Below are positions 27,321 to 36,025 of a DNA stretch of 64,000 nucleotides, one piece after another. The translations under genes and the position numbers were made by a program. The first letter of the stretch is position 1; every line of letters begins with the position of its first letter. The DNA lies in the NCBI GenBank assembly GCA_024682075.1, contig JAIKZQ010000021.1, positions 1-64,000 on the forward strand, in the 5' to 3' direction. Under the pieces are notes generated by a model, which saw nothing but the letters and a program-made list of their open reading frames with translations, did no database searches and was not told where the DNA came from. This DNA is from Lachnospiraceae bacterium. Its GTDB lineage: Bacteria > Bacillota > Clostridia > Lachnospirales > Lachnospiraceae.

Positions 27321-28547
27321 TTAATCATTCAAAAACATGTCCATCTCACACATAAGTTTCATTTTATTAAACCGATTTTCAAAATATGCCCTAGCTCTCC
27401 CTCTCATCTCCTCATTATCTATATGCATCATATGTTTTATTCCTTCAGCCAGTGCCTCAGCATCTCCGGTCGGAGTACATATCCCGCATCCGGCTTCATC
27501 AATGATCCTCTTTGTCTCACCTGATGCGGATGCAATAATAGGTTTGCCGCAAGCCATATATGACTGCAACTTGGCTGGGATGGTCATCTCCCATAAAGTT
27601 GTCTTATTAAAGCTGATAAAGCCGGCATCACAAACTCCTAATATCTCAGGTATTCTCTCCGCAGGCTGTCTCGGGATCATTATGAACTTGTCTGACACTC
27701 CCATGTCCTGAATCTGACTTTCAAATTCCGGCTGATACCTGCCATCTCCCACAATAACAAACTTTACAGGCTCATCCATCAGCAGTTTCGCCGTTTTGGG
27801 AAGAACATCCAGCCCTTGAGCTGTCCCTATATTTCCGGTAAATGCAATCTTATAAAATCCATCGGCCGGATCAAGCCATTCTGATTTCTTCGGAGCTGCC
27901 GGAACATAGAATTCCTCAGCGTATTGCGGCCAGTAATGAACCTTATTCTTATCAACACCGACTTTTCTGTTTACGATTGCATTCACAAAACTGGGACTCG
28001 TCGTGAATATCGTTCCTGTGTCCCTGTAAATCTTATCCACCATTCTATCAATGGGGCCTATTACCATCCGGTTATGAATGCCGGTTACAGTCTCCACATT
28101 TTCAGGCCACAGATCCTGCACATAGAGGTATGTCGGGACATTGTATCTCTTACCGTACCAGACGCCTATAAGTGCCTGGGTCATGGGACTGACCTCAAAA
28201 GTAAAGACAAGATCCGCATTAAGTTCTCTTGCCTCCCTGCTCTTCACCCATCTTTTTCCGGACATCATGAATGACAGATAATTTGCTGCCATTCCAAGAG
28301 CGTTGAACAATTTATTGCTGCTGTTTCCTCGTGCAATAAGCGGAATACGTATAATATCAATCCCATTCCAGGACTCTCTGGTTCTGTGCTTTCGATCATA
28401 GCCCTCATAGAATTTACCCATAGGATAATTGGGGATACCTGTAAGTACTGTCATCTTATATCCCCTCTTAACCCATTCCACAGCCATGTCATTAACCCTG
28501 AAGCTTTCGGGATGGAAATATTGTGAAACCAGCAAAATATGCTTCAT
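27321..28547 (-). CDS. WbuB-like GT4 glycosyltransferase (candidate L-FucNAc transferase)
   Basis: 408 residues from ATG 28547 (GGAAGGAT ahead). ILLVSQYFHPESFRVNDMAVEWVKRGYKMTVLTGIPNYPMGK and YLYVQDLWPENVETVTG are the hallmarks of the WbuB/WcaI family, and PAKLQSYMACGKPIIASASGETKRIIDEAGCGICTPTGDAEALAEGI gives the donor-binding end. WbuB of Escherichia coli O26 is known as an N-acetyl-L-fucosamine transferase, which fits CapEFG in the same locus; that specificity is inferred here. The GC content is like that of the flanking core genes, not of the variable block. Confidence 0.82.
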   Translation of the reverse strand: MKHILLVSQYFHPESFRVNDMAVEWVKRGYKMTVLTGIPNYPMGKFYEGYDRKHRTRESWNGIDIIRIPLIARGNSSNKLFNALGMAANYLSFMMSGKRWVKSREARELNADLVFTFEVSPMTQALIGVWYGKRYNVPTYLYVQDLWPENVETVTGIHNRMVIGPIDRMVDKIYRDTGTIFTTSPSFVNAIVNRKVGVDKNKVHYWPQYAEEFYVPAAPKKSEWLDPADGFYKIAFTGNIGTAQGLDVLPKTAKLLMDEPVKFVIVGDGRYQPEFESQIQDMGVSDKFIMIPRQPAERIPEILGVCDAGFISFNKTTLWEMTIPAKLQSYMACGKPIIASASGETKRIIDEAGCGICTPTGDAEALAEGIKHMMHIDNEEMRGRARAYFENRFNKMKLMCEMDMFLND

Positions 28548-28554
28548 CAACGTT

Positions 28555-29442
28555 TTATCCTTCCGTCCGCTTTATGGATTCTTCAAGAGAATAAATCCTA
28601 TATTCAAAATCATATATGCTCATATCCTGATCATATGACAGATTGCCGAATGCCTTATTGGCAAGGTTTCCAATCTTGCCCGGCATCTTACCTGCCAAAG
28701 CAACCGACCAATTCCAAAAGCCGGAGACTCTGATCTTATGTCCGCAGACTTCGGAGATCATTCGAACCATCTCTCCGGTACTGCTATATTCGGAATTCTG
28801 TGGCCAAAACACTCCGCCTTTTTCCAATAGCATCACCTGACAGAGAAACTCACATAGATTCTCTATATACAGCATCGATCTTTCGTTCTTTACATTCGGA
28901 AAAAACGGAAGTTTTCTGGCCATCCCGGAAAGAGTCGGATAATTGCCTTTAGAACCCTTACCATATATCATCGGCGGGCGAAGTACAGTTACAACAAAGT
29001 CAGCATCTGCAAGTTCCCGTACGCCCTTATCCGCCTGCCACTTACTGTCACCATAGAAATTCGACGGAGTCGGCTCAGTATCTTTATTTATCCGCTTGAT
29101 CTTACCATACGGAGCAGAATCACCGTAAATAATTGCAGACGACATGAAGACAAACTGCTTCACACCGTCCTCCCTAGCCTTACGTGCCGTTTCTACTGCC
29201 AGATCAGTATTAACCGCATAGTACTTCTTCTTAATCTCTTCGGTTACTTTTCCAACATCGGCATGAGCAATGCCGGCAACATGAAATACAGCATCGTATC
29301 CGGAAAAACTGTCGTTTCTCCAGCTGCCATCGATCATATCAATTGTTGTTATGTCAAGCTCGCCGGAGTAGTGTTCGTTCGAATATTTTTCAAAACTGGT
29401 GCCTATATATGAATTTGCTCCGGTAATAAGGACTCTTTTCAT
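28555..29442 (-). CDS. NAD-dependent epimerase/dehydratase family, WbpV/WreQ-like 4-reductase candidate
   Basis: 295 residues. RVLITGANSYIGTSFEKY binds NAD(P)H; MSSAIIYGDSAPYG and SNFYGDSKWQADKGV supply the SDR Ser and Tyr-x3-Lys. Paired with the WbpM-type dehydratase two genes upstream, it may reduce the 4-keto intermediate to UDP-D-QuiNAc, as WbpV or WreQ do, often the first sugar of an O-antigen unit. A UDP-GlcNAc/GalNAc 4-epimerase is the alternative. The start overlaps the stop of the Wzz-like gene by four bases. Confidence 0.78.
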   Translation of the reverse strand: MKRVLITGANSYIGTSFEKYSNEHYSGELDITTIDMIDGSWRNDSFSGYDAVFHVAGIAHADVGKVTEEIKKKYYAVNTDLAVETARKAREDGVKQFVFMSSAIIYGDSAPYGKIKRINKDTEPTPSNFYGDSKWQADKGVRELADADFVVTVLRPPMIYGKGSKGNYPTLSGMARKLPFFPNVKNERSMLYIENLCEFLCQVMLLEKGGVFWPQNSEYSSTGEMVRMISEVCGHKIRVSGFWNWSVALAGKMPGKIGNLANKAFGNLSYDQDMSIYDFEYRIYSLEESIKRTEG

Positions 29443-30602
29443 CTTCCTGCCATTATAATGCCATCAACAGCGATGCCGAGATTCTTAGCAAGATCTGTCT
29501 CTTTCCAGATTTCAGTCCTGTAAGTCTCTCCAACTTTCTCAAAAAATATAACATGCTCAAATCCGCTAAGTTTCTTCACACTGCTCTCATCATAAAGAGG
29601 ATTGTCAATAAGAACCGCATCCAAGCCTTCACCTTTAAGATTCTTAACAAGCAGTTCAGATATATCTTTCGAGTTTTTCTCAATGCCACATCCGATGATG
29701 CCAAGCTTAGTGATATTGTTCTTCTCAGCGGTCATCTTAATCTTTGTTGAAACGAGTTTGCAGCTCTCTTCAGTGTTAAATGTTCTTTTTCCGATATTCC
29801 TAAGTTTGTATAAAGGCTTGCCGAATGATTTTCCGGGAATCAGGCCAAACAGATAAATCCCAAACAATCTCTCGATGTCATCATCCTCTTCAAGCCGGTT
29901 AGCGAAAATATAGATAACAAAATGCCAGAATGCAACCACAAAGAACCCAAGCAGGAATCCGATAATGGCATACTTCTTGGAAAAACCTCGATTAACAACA
30001 GACGGTTCAGCAGCATCTGACGGAAGTGTCTGAGATTCTTCAGCTTCAATCGCATTATGTGATTCTTTTTCATATTCAAAACTATCTGTTCTGATCAGTT
30101 CATGCGGGAATCCTTTTTCGATAAGTTCTTCCGATCTATCCTCGATAAAGATTTTGGTAGCTTCAAGAATCTGTTCGACATTTTCTTCAGGAACATCAGT
30201 TATATTGACTACAATTGCAGCCATAATGGCAGCATCATTAATGCCGGAGCCATCAATAGTTACTAGTTTTTTAAGATCTGCAACCGGTATCTGTGTTACG
30301 GACGAAATATATCCGAAATAATTGCTGCTCCTAAGCATAGCTAATAAAGGCTGCTGCACGCTGATAAGTTCATCGGGTGAATTAGTTTTCACCAGATATG
30401 CAATAGAAGAACTCATGCCGTCAGTTGCAATCTCGCTCTCTGGAGTGCTCGCATCGTCAGCGGTGCTCGTTGTTGCTCCTGTTCTAAAGGATCCGATAGC
30501 CCCTACAAGAATCGCTCCAATAATCATTCCAACAATAATGCTCTTCCAGTGCGATAACACATAGAAAAATAGACTTTTTAAACTAATTTCGACCTCTCTC
30601 AT
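29439..30602 (-). CDS. Wzz/CpsC-like chain-length protein with degenerate CpsD-like domain
   Basis: 387 residues. Membrane segments at about 18-38 (SIIVGMIIGAILVGAIGSF) and 203-226 (YAIIGFLLGFFVVAFWHFVIYIF) flank an extracellular domain, the Wzz/PCP plan. The cytoplasmic C-terminal part (about 265-387) resembles the fold of the CpsD/Wzc tyrosine kinase, but where a Walker A loop is expected it reads GCGIEKNSKDIS, and no tyrosine cluster follows. It therefore probably cannot phosphorylate itself and may only bind or sense. Second gene from the promoter of the locus. Confidence 0.78.
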   Translation of the reverse strand: MREVEISLKSLFFYVLSHWKSIIVGMIIGAILVGAIGSFRTGATTSTADDASTPESEIATDGMSSSIAYLVKTNSPDELISVQQPLLAMLRSSNYFGYISSVTQIPVADLKKLVTIDGSGINDAAIMAAIVVNITDVPEENVEQILEATKIFIEDRSEELIEKGFPHELIRTDSFEYEKESHNAIEAEESQTLPSDAAEPSVVNRGFSKKYAIIGFLLGFFVVAFWHFVIYIFANRLEEDDDIERLFGIYLFGLIPGKSFGKPLYKLRNIGKRTFNTEESCKLVSTKIKMTAEKNNITKLGIIGCGIEKNSKDISELLVKNLKGEGLDAVLIDNPLYDESSVKKLSGFEHVIFFEKVGETYRTEIWKETDLAKNLGIAVDGIIMAGR

Positions 30603-30635
30603 TTCATCTCCTAAGAATCACACTCTGTATTCAGA

Positions 30636-32612
30636 TCAACCGTTACTATCCGGATGAAAAGTACTAACCGCTTCGCACACTCTTTTTATAATTCCTTCAT
30701 CATCTTCATCATACGCCGACTCCATAAGAGTTTTCAGTTGACCTATGAACTCATCATTATCAAATGCGATGGGCATTCCTATATGGATAAGATGATTGGC
30801 TGTGGTCTTAAGTCCCTCTTCAGCCATGAGTTTTTCTTCGTAAAGTTTCTCTCCGGGTCTTAATCCCGTATACTCGATCTTAATGTCCACGTCCGGCTTG
30901 AAACCACTGAGCTTGATGAGATTTCTGGCAAGCGTATCAATCTTTACGGGTGCCCCCATGTCGAGGACGAATATCTCAGAACCCTTTGCCATGACTCCGG
31001 CCTGGAGGACGAGACTGACTGCTTCAGGTATGGTCATGAAATACCTTACGATATCGGGATGAGTTACTGTGACCGGCCCGCCTGCTGCTATCTGCTTTCT
31101 AAAGAGCGGCACGACGGAGCCGTTACTTCCGAGGACGTTACCGAATCTTACAGCGACATACCTCGTCTTAGCCTTGAAGTCCTTATCTTCATCTGCAGAA
31201 CAGTGTGACACCTTGTCCATATGTGCCGACAATTCGATCAGTTCGGATTCCCTGTGTTCCTGGATCATATGATCGAAGGTCTGGATGACCATCTCACAGA
31301 GTCTCTTGCTGGCGCCCATGATATTCGTGGGGTTAACAGCCTTGTCGGTACTGATCAGGACGAATTTCTCACATCCGGCTCTCATTGCGGCATATGCAGT
31401 CTTGTATGTGCCTATGGCGTTGTTTTTGATTGCTTCACACGGGCTGTCTTCCATGAGCGGAACATGCTTATGAGCTGCGGCATGATAGACAATCTGTGGA
31501 TGGTACTTGGAAAATACAGCCTTCAGCCTTCCACTGTCTCTTACCGACCCTATGAGCACCACGAGGTCCAGGTTCGGATACTTCTTGCGAAGCTCGTTCT
31601 GTATGTCATATGCATTATTTTCATAGATATCGAAGATAACAAGCCTTCGCGGGCTGTGCGATGCAATCTGTCTGCAGAGCTCGCTTCCTATGGATCCTCC
31701 ACCACCTGTGACAAGGACTGTTTTTCCTTTCAGGAAGGAGTTGATGCTGCTGAGATCCAGCTCTATCGTGTCTCTCCCAAGGAGGTCCTCGATGGCCACA
31801 TCCTTCATGTCCTTGATTGAAACCTCGCCACTTGCCAGCTGATAGATACCTGGAAGATTCTTAAGTTCGCACTTGGTTTCCTTGCATATGTTCAGAATAT
31901 CGCGTCTGTTTTCTGCAGTGGCGGCCGGTATTGCTATGTAGATCTTGTTAATGTTGTATTCCTCAACATTTAAGAGGATATCATCACGTCCGCCTACTAC
32001 AGGGATGCCCTCTATGTATCTGTGCCACTTATTGGGATTATCATCTATGATGCAGCAGACTTTCTCTCTGATCTCCTGAGAGCTTCTGAGTTCTCTTAAG
32101 ATCATCTGGCCCGCATTTCCGGCACCGATGAGCATGCAGCGTTTCTCTTCACCACTGCCGCGGTTCATTCTCCTGCCCCGAAGGAGTATCACAAACCTGT
32201 ATGAAAACCTGATGCCGACGATAAAGCAAAACTGCAGGACCATTCCAATGAAGTAATAAGAAATGGGCATTCTCTGAAGAAATACGGTAATACCTATAAT
32301 CTGAATGAAAGATGTAAGAATAGTTGCAAAAATGCACCTTATGAGCTCGTTGTAGCTGGCGAATCTCCAGATGCTCTTATAGAGCCTGAGCCTCCAGAAG
32401 ATGAGGATGCATATGATCGTATAGATGGGCGTGAATTTTGTGAAGGCATCAAGATAAAAAACCGGAATCGAGGAATACTTGGTATCGAACCTGAGCCACA
32501 GTGCCAGGAAATATGAAAGATTAACAGCTACCATGTCATAGACGACGAGGAGTGCTGCAACGACCTTCCAGTGTTCTATCTTGAATATGCTTTTAGAGGA
32601 CTTGTTGTTCAT
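30636..32612 (-). CDS. Membrane nucleoside-diphosphate-sugar 4,6-dehydratase (WbpM/PglF/CapD family)
   Basis: 658 residues. Four N-terminal membrane helices (about 15-135), a first Rossmann domain (CMLIGAGNAGQMILREL) and a second catalytic SDR domain (KTVLVTGGGGSIGSELCRQIA) with LISTDKAVNPTNIMGASKR, where Met replaces Tyr as in the retaining UDP-GlcNAc 4,6-dehydratases. Produces UDP-2-acetamido-2,6-dideoxy-D-xylo-hexos-4-ulose. First gene of the leftward locus, 44 bases downstream of a likely extended -10 promoter. Distinct stereochemical branch from CapE. Confidence 0.92.
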   Translation of the reverse strand: MNNKSSKSIFKIEHWKVVAALLVVYDMVAVNLSYFLALWLRFDTKYSSIPVFYLDAFTKFTPIYTIICILIFWRLRLYKSIWRFASYNELIRCIFATILTSFIQIIGITVFLQRMPISYYFIGMVLQFCFIVGIRFSYRFVILLRGRRMNRGSGEEKRCMLIGAGNAGQMILRELRSSQEIREKVCCIIDDNPNKWHRYIEGIPVVGGRDDILLNVEEYNINKIYIAIPAATAENRRDILNICKETKCELKNLPGIYQLASGEVSIKDMKDVAIEDLLGRDTIELDLSSINSFLKGKTVLVTGGGGSIGSELCRQIASHSPRRLVIFDIYENNAYDIQNELRKKYPNLDLVVLIGSVRDSGRLKAVFSKYHPQIVYHAAAHKHVPLMEDSPCEAIKNNAIGTYKTAYAAMRAGCEKFVLISTDKAVNPTNIMGASKRLCEMVIQTFDHMIQEHRESELIELSAHMDKVSHCSADEDKDFKAKTRYVAVRFGNVLGSNGSVVPLFRKQIAAGGPVTVTHPDIVRYFMTIPEAVSLVLQAGVMAKGSEIFVLDMGAPVKIDTLARNLIKLSGFKPDVDIKIEYTGLRPGEKLYEEKLMAEEGLKTTANHLIHIGMPIAFDNDEFIGQLKTLMESAYDEDDEGIIKRVCEAVSTFHPDSNG

Positions 32613-32661
32613 TTACGTCAGTTCCAAATTCCATAAGTATAGGTACATAATAAATCAAGTT

Positions 32662-32667
32662 ATTATA
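32662..32667 (-). promoter_or_regulatory. Extended -10 promoter of the polysaccharide locus
   Basis: Minus strand reads TGGTATAAT, a perfect TATAAT with the TG of an extended -10; no good -35 is present 17 bases upstream. Start of transcription would be near 32655, leaving a 5' leader of about 43 bases before the dehydratase gene. Confidence 0.5.
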
Positions 32668-32702
32668 CCACAGATTAGGGAAGATGGGGAATTCAAGGGA
32701 AA

Positions 32703-32718
32703 TTGAAAACGATTTCAA
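32703..32718. promoter_or_regulatory. cre-like palindrome between divergent promoters
   Basis: TTGAAAACGATTTCAA is a perfect 6-4-6 palindrome whose core TGAAAACGATTTCA (32704-32717) fits the CcpA/LacI-type operator pattern TGNAANCGNNNNCA. It lies about 40 bases from both the locus promoter and the -35 of the toxin operon. Binding is inferred from pattern only. Confidence 0.4.
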
Positions 32719-32754
32719 GACAAATCAACATTTTGTAGTGTTTTATCTCCAAAT

Positions 32755-32803
32755 TTGCAAATATTGCATCTACAGATGTATAATAAATACATCTAGAGAT
32801 GTA
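32755..32803 (+). promoter_or_regulatory. Promoter and twin palindromic operators of the DUF3990/HTH operon
   Basis: -35 TTGCAA (32755-32760) and -10 TATAAT (32779-32784) are 18 bases apart. Two related palindromes bracket the -10: CATCT-AC-AGATG (32767-32778) and TACATCT-AG-AGATGTA (32788-32803), with centres 23 bases apart. A repressor on both would block RNA polymerase; the HTH antitoxin-like protein encoded in the operon is the obvious candidate. Confidence 0.65.
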
Positions 32804-32813
32804 GGAGAATGAT

Positions 32814-33476
32814 ATGATCCTTTACCATGGTTCGGAATTCATAATCGATAAGCCTCTATTCGGGAGTGGAAAGCCATACAACGATTATGGCCGGGGATTC
32901 TATTGCACGGAATATCCGGATATGGCAAGAGAATGGAGCGTGACACCTTTCCATGACGGATATCTGAACAAATATGAACTTGATATCTCGGAATTAAAGA
33001 TTCTGAACCTGAACAGATATCCTGTCATGACCTGGCTGGCTGTCCTGCTTGCAAACAGGACTTTTGAGACTAATGCACCGCTGGCCAGGGAAGCTAAAGA
33101 ATACATTCTGAAAGAATTCCTGATAGATTACTCAGCTTACGACTGTATTATCGGATATCGTGCCGATGACAGTTATTTTTCATTTGCCCAGGATTTTATA
33201 AGTGGCGTCATATCCTACGAACAGTTAGGCGAAGCCATGAAACTGGGACGAATGGGGGATCAATTTGTCCTAAAGAGCGAGGAATCTTTTAACAGGATCC
33301 GGTACACAGGCTGTGAAAAGGTCTCAAAGCAGATCTGGCTGCCCAAAAAGGTAGAAAGGGACACAGGTGCCAGATCAGCTTATACCAAGGCAGACAAGAG
33401 ATTCATCAAAGGAGCTCTATATGTGATCAGGATCATTGAAGAGGAGATTAAGAGAGATGACGAACGCATACAATGA
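32814..33476 (+). CDS. DUF3990 protein, ADP-ribosyltransferase-like toxin candidate
   Basis: 220 residues; AGGAG precedes the ATG. ILYHGSEFIIDKP at the start, DYGRGFYCTEYPDMAREW next and YRADDSYFSFAQDF in the middle are the hallmarks of DUF3990 (PF13151), a family placed in the ADP-ribosyltransferase superfamily; GDQFVLKSEES holds the Gln/Glu region near the end. The probable NAD-site residues are the His of YHGS and the Tyr of GRGFY. The gene overlaps the following HTH gene by 20 bases, an order (toxin first) also seen in higBA and brnTA. The toxin role is inferred from family and context. Confidence 0.75.
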   Translation: MILYHGSEFIIDKPLFGSGKPYNDYGRGFYCTEYPDMAREWSVTPFHDGYLNKYELDISELKILNLNRYPVMTWLAVLLANRTFETNAPLAREAKEYILKEFLIDYSAYDCIIGYRADDSYFSFAQDFISGVISYEQLGEAMKLGRMGDQFVLKSEESFNRIRYTGCEKVSKQIWLPKKVERDTGARSAYTKADKRFIKGALYVIRIIEEEIKRDDERIQ

Positions 33477-34098
33477 ATTATATCTGAGCAGAGCAAGGAT
33501 CACTCTCGGCAGCATGCTTCATTTTGCTGTATATGATCTGGGCAGGGATATCTCATCTTTTTTTGAATCCTTTATATCGTCAGGTTTCGCCTCCAGATTC
33601 GGCAAAGGTGAACCGAAAGTAACCGTGGGATTATCCGGACCTGAACTCGCTTATGAAGTGATCTATAAAACCACGGGACAGTTCTGTAATGTAAAGCCTG
33701 TGCCTGCAGATGATAAAACCCCCGAATACTGGGCAGGCTGGGCACTTGCCTATTATGAGTGGTACAGGAACATACCTTTTGAAGATATCAATCGAATAGT
33801 ACCTGTTTCCGAAGTGGTGAAATTGTATGATCCGCTTCATGAAGCAGATATAATGAAATTTGTGGATATCATGGATGGCAGAATTGATGAGAGATTTAAA
33901 AAGGATCAGCTTTCAAGATTAAGAACTTATGCGGGCATGACACAAAAGATCCTGGCTGAGAAATCGGGCGTGTCGGTCAGGATGATAGAACAATACGAGC
34001 AGGAGCGTAAAGATATCAATCATGCCTCAGCAGATACAGTATACAGGCTTTCCAAGGCACTCGGATGCACAATGGAAGAACTGATCGGGAGAGAATAA
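33457..34098 (+). CDS. HTH (XRE-type) protein, antitoxin/repressor candidate
   Basis: 213 residues from ATG 33457; a TTG at 33436 would add seven residues. GAGGAG lies about 12 bases ahead. The N-terminal ~145 residues are an unrecognised domain (KVTVGLSGPELAYEVIYKTTG). The C-terminal part, LRTYAGMTQKILAEKSGVSVRMIEQYEQ, is a clear XRE helix-turn-helix. Overlap with the DUF3990 gene and the two palindromes over the promoter suggest an autoregulating antitoxin, with the N-terminal domain neutralising the enzyme; not shown by the sequence itself. Confidence 0.75.
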   Translation: MTNAYNELYLSRARITLGSMLHFAVYDLGRDISSFFESFISSGFASRFGKGEPKVTVGLSGPELAYEVIYKTTGQFCNVKPVPADDKTPEYWAGWALAYYEWYRNIPFEDINRIVPVSEVVKLYDPLHEADIMKFVDIMDGRIDERFKKDQLSRLRTYAGMTQKILAEKSGVSVRMIEQYEQERKDINHASADTVYRLSKALGCTMEELIGRE

Positions 34099-35913
34099 TT
34101 GAATACCCTCATTAAAAAACTGGATAATTCACCGCTTTGGATCCTGGTGATCCCTGTCGGATTCGTCTTCACGATCTATTACATTCTTCTGGGAAAGAAT
34201 GTATACTTCGATCTTAACGACATAATAGACGAATCTCTGTTTAATTATGTCCTTCAGGGGAAGCACCTTTTCGATCACCTGAGCGAGTACCCAGAGATGC
34301 TGTGCGGCGTTCCTGCAAGCGGCATGAGCGTATCGAGTCCTGTTTTCGTGCCGCTCTATCATTTTCTCCCTGTCTTTGAGGCATTTATGCTTCAATTTTT
34401 CCTGACTGCACTGACCGCTTTCCTTGGAATGTATGCCTGTGTGAAGAAACTGACAGGCAGCAGTCTGATGGCAGTCCTTGCAGGCACCGCTCTTATGTGG
34501 CTTCCCTGGAATCCTATATACGGACTTTCACAGACAGGCCTGCCTCTTCTCATATATGCATTCCTGGTGCTTTCGGAGACAGGGAAGATATCGTCTAAAG
34601 TCATCGTGCCATATGTCCTCATCCTTTACTATTGTCTGGGGGCACACCTTGTATGGATAGGCTTTGCACCCGCGCTTGCCCTGGTGATCGTCTCAGCTGT
34701 ATTCCTGATAAGAAAGCGTAAAGATACTCTGCCGTTTTACCTGGGGGCAGTGTTCTTCTTCGTGACATATTTCATTGTGAATCTGGGCCTGTTCAGGGAT
34801 TTCTTCTTCGGAAGCGGATTCATCTCTCACAGAACGGAGGGGATAGTTGCGGGAAGCGGATTTAAGACTGCATGGGGGATCTTCTCATATGGCGACGTTT
34901 ATGCTAAGACCCTGCATCATTATCTGGTCCTGCCGATAGCACTTCTGCTCATACTTTACGGATTGATGCTGACGGTGTTTAAGAAGAAGTTCTTCTGTGA
35001 TAACGATGATACATCCGGAGTAAATGAGGATTCTAAAGGCAAAGCACTTGAATCCGGCATCCGCAGGCTCTACTTCACTGCCCTGTTCTTCTTTGTCCTG
35101 AACATCGTGATCGCGCTCATCTACGGAATATGCGAATCCGATGCCGTCACTACATGGAGAAATTCTCAGTCCGGTATTCTTAAGTTCTTCCAGTTAAACC
35201 GTGTCTACTGGATGTATTATGCGACATGGTATATCTGTGCGGCACTGACATTCATGCTTCCGGTAAAGTTCCACGGCTTCGACGGACGTAAGTACGGTCT
35301 CCTTCGCAGGTGGCCGCTTCTTCTGTGCTGGGCATTTGTGGCACTGGTATCACTTCCCACAGCATGGTACATCCGCCAGAACGGCAACTGGATCCTGAAC
35401 AAGAGCCAGTACCGCAATAACTGCAGTGTCGGACTCATGAGCTGGAAGGATTTCTATGACGAAGATCTGATGGCTGAGATCAGGGATTACATCGGAAGGG
35501 ATCAGAGCAGCTACCGAGTGGCCTCACTCGGCATATCTCCGGCAGTAACGCTTGAAGCCGGTTTCTACACGATAGACGGTTATTCCAACAGTTACTCTCT
35601 CGAGTACAAGCACCGTTTCAGACAGATAATCGAAAAAGAGCTCGACAAGAGTGATTATTACAGAGCATATTTCGACACCTGGGGCAACAGATGCTATCTG
35701 TTCACTGCAGACTCCGCTCCCGATAACGGAAGAAAGGATTCGGGATTTGTATACACTGACCTTGAACTGAATACCGCGGTGATGAAGGATATGGGATGTG
35801 AATATATCTTCTCGGCAGCGGAGATTGAAAATGCCGATGAACTAGGCCTGACACTTGATACCGTGTTCGATGAAGACGGCAGCTATTATCGTATATGGCT
35901 GTATAGTCTATAA
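34099..35913 (+). CDS. DUF6044 (YkoS)-like multipass membrane protein
   Basis: 604 residues from TTG 34099, directly after the stop of the HTH gene, with GGGAGAG ahead. About 11 membrane helices, first at 13-32 (PLWILVIPVGFVFTIYYILL). The segment RVASLGISPAVTLEAGFYTIDGYSNSYSLEYKHRFRQIIEKEL and the following FDTWGNRCYLF match what I recall of the Bacillus YkoS/DUF6044 family, which is related to YfhO/GT-C membrane glycosyltransferases. Substrate unknown. GC-rich compared with the capsule block. Probably cotranscribed with the toxin pair. Confidence 0.65.
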   Translation: MNTLIKKLDNSPLWILVIPVGFVFTIYYILLGKNVYFDLNDIIDESLFNYVLQGKHLFDHLSEYPEMLCGVPASGMSVSSPVFVPLYHFLPVFEAFMLQFFLTALTAFLGMYACVKKLTGSSLMAVLAGTALMWLPWNPIYGLSQTGLPLLIYAFLVLSETGKISSKVIVPYVLILYYCLGAHLVWIGFAPALALVIVSAVFLIRKRKDTLPFYLGAVFFFVTYFIVNLGLFRDFFFGSGFISHRTEGIVAGSGFKTAWGIFSYGDVYAKTLHHYLVLPIALLLILYGLMLTVFKKKFFCDNDDTSGVNEDSKGKALESGIRRLYFTALFFFVLNIVIALIYGICESDAVTTWRNSQSGILKFFQLNRVYWMYYATWYICAALTFMLPVKFHGFDGRKYGLLRRWPLLLCWAFVALVSLPTAWYIRQNGNWILNKSQYRNNCSVGLMSWKDFYDEDLMAEIRDYIGRDQSSYRVASLGISPAVTLEAGFYTIDGYSNSYSLEYKHRFRQIIEKELDKSDYYRAYFDTWGNRCYLFTADSAPDNGRKDSGFVYTDLELNTAVMKDMGCEYIFSAAEIENADELGLTLDTVFDEDGSYYRIWLYSL

Positions 35914-35972
35914 CCGGCTATATGATCTATAACCTTTAACTTACTTTAACAGCAGGCATCGATGTGTATAAA

Positions 35973-36001
35973 AATACTCCCTCGCACAGCGAGGGAGTAT
36001 T
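35973..36001. terminator. Bidirectional hairpin terminator
   Basis: AATACTCCCTCGC (35973-35985) pairs perfectly with GCGAGGGAGTATT (35989-36001) around ACA. A-rich and T-rich flanks serve both strands; it sits between the converging 34099-35913 and 36026-36622 genes. Confidence 0.85.
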
Positions 36002-36025
36002 AATGTTTATCTCATTGTGAATTAA

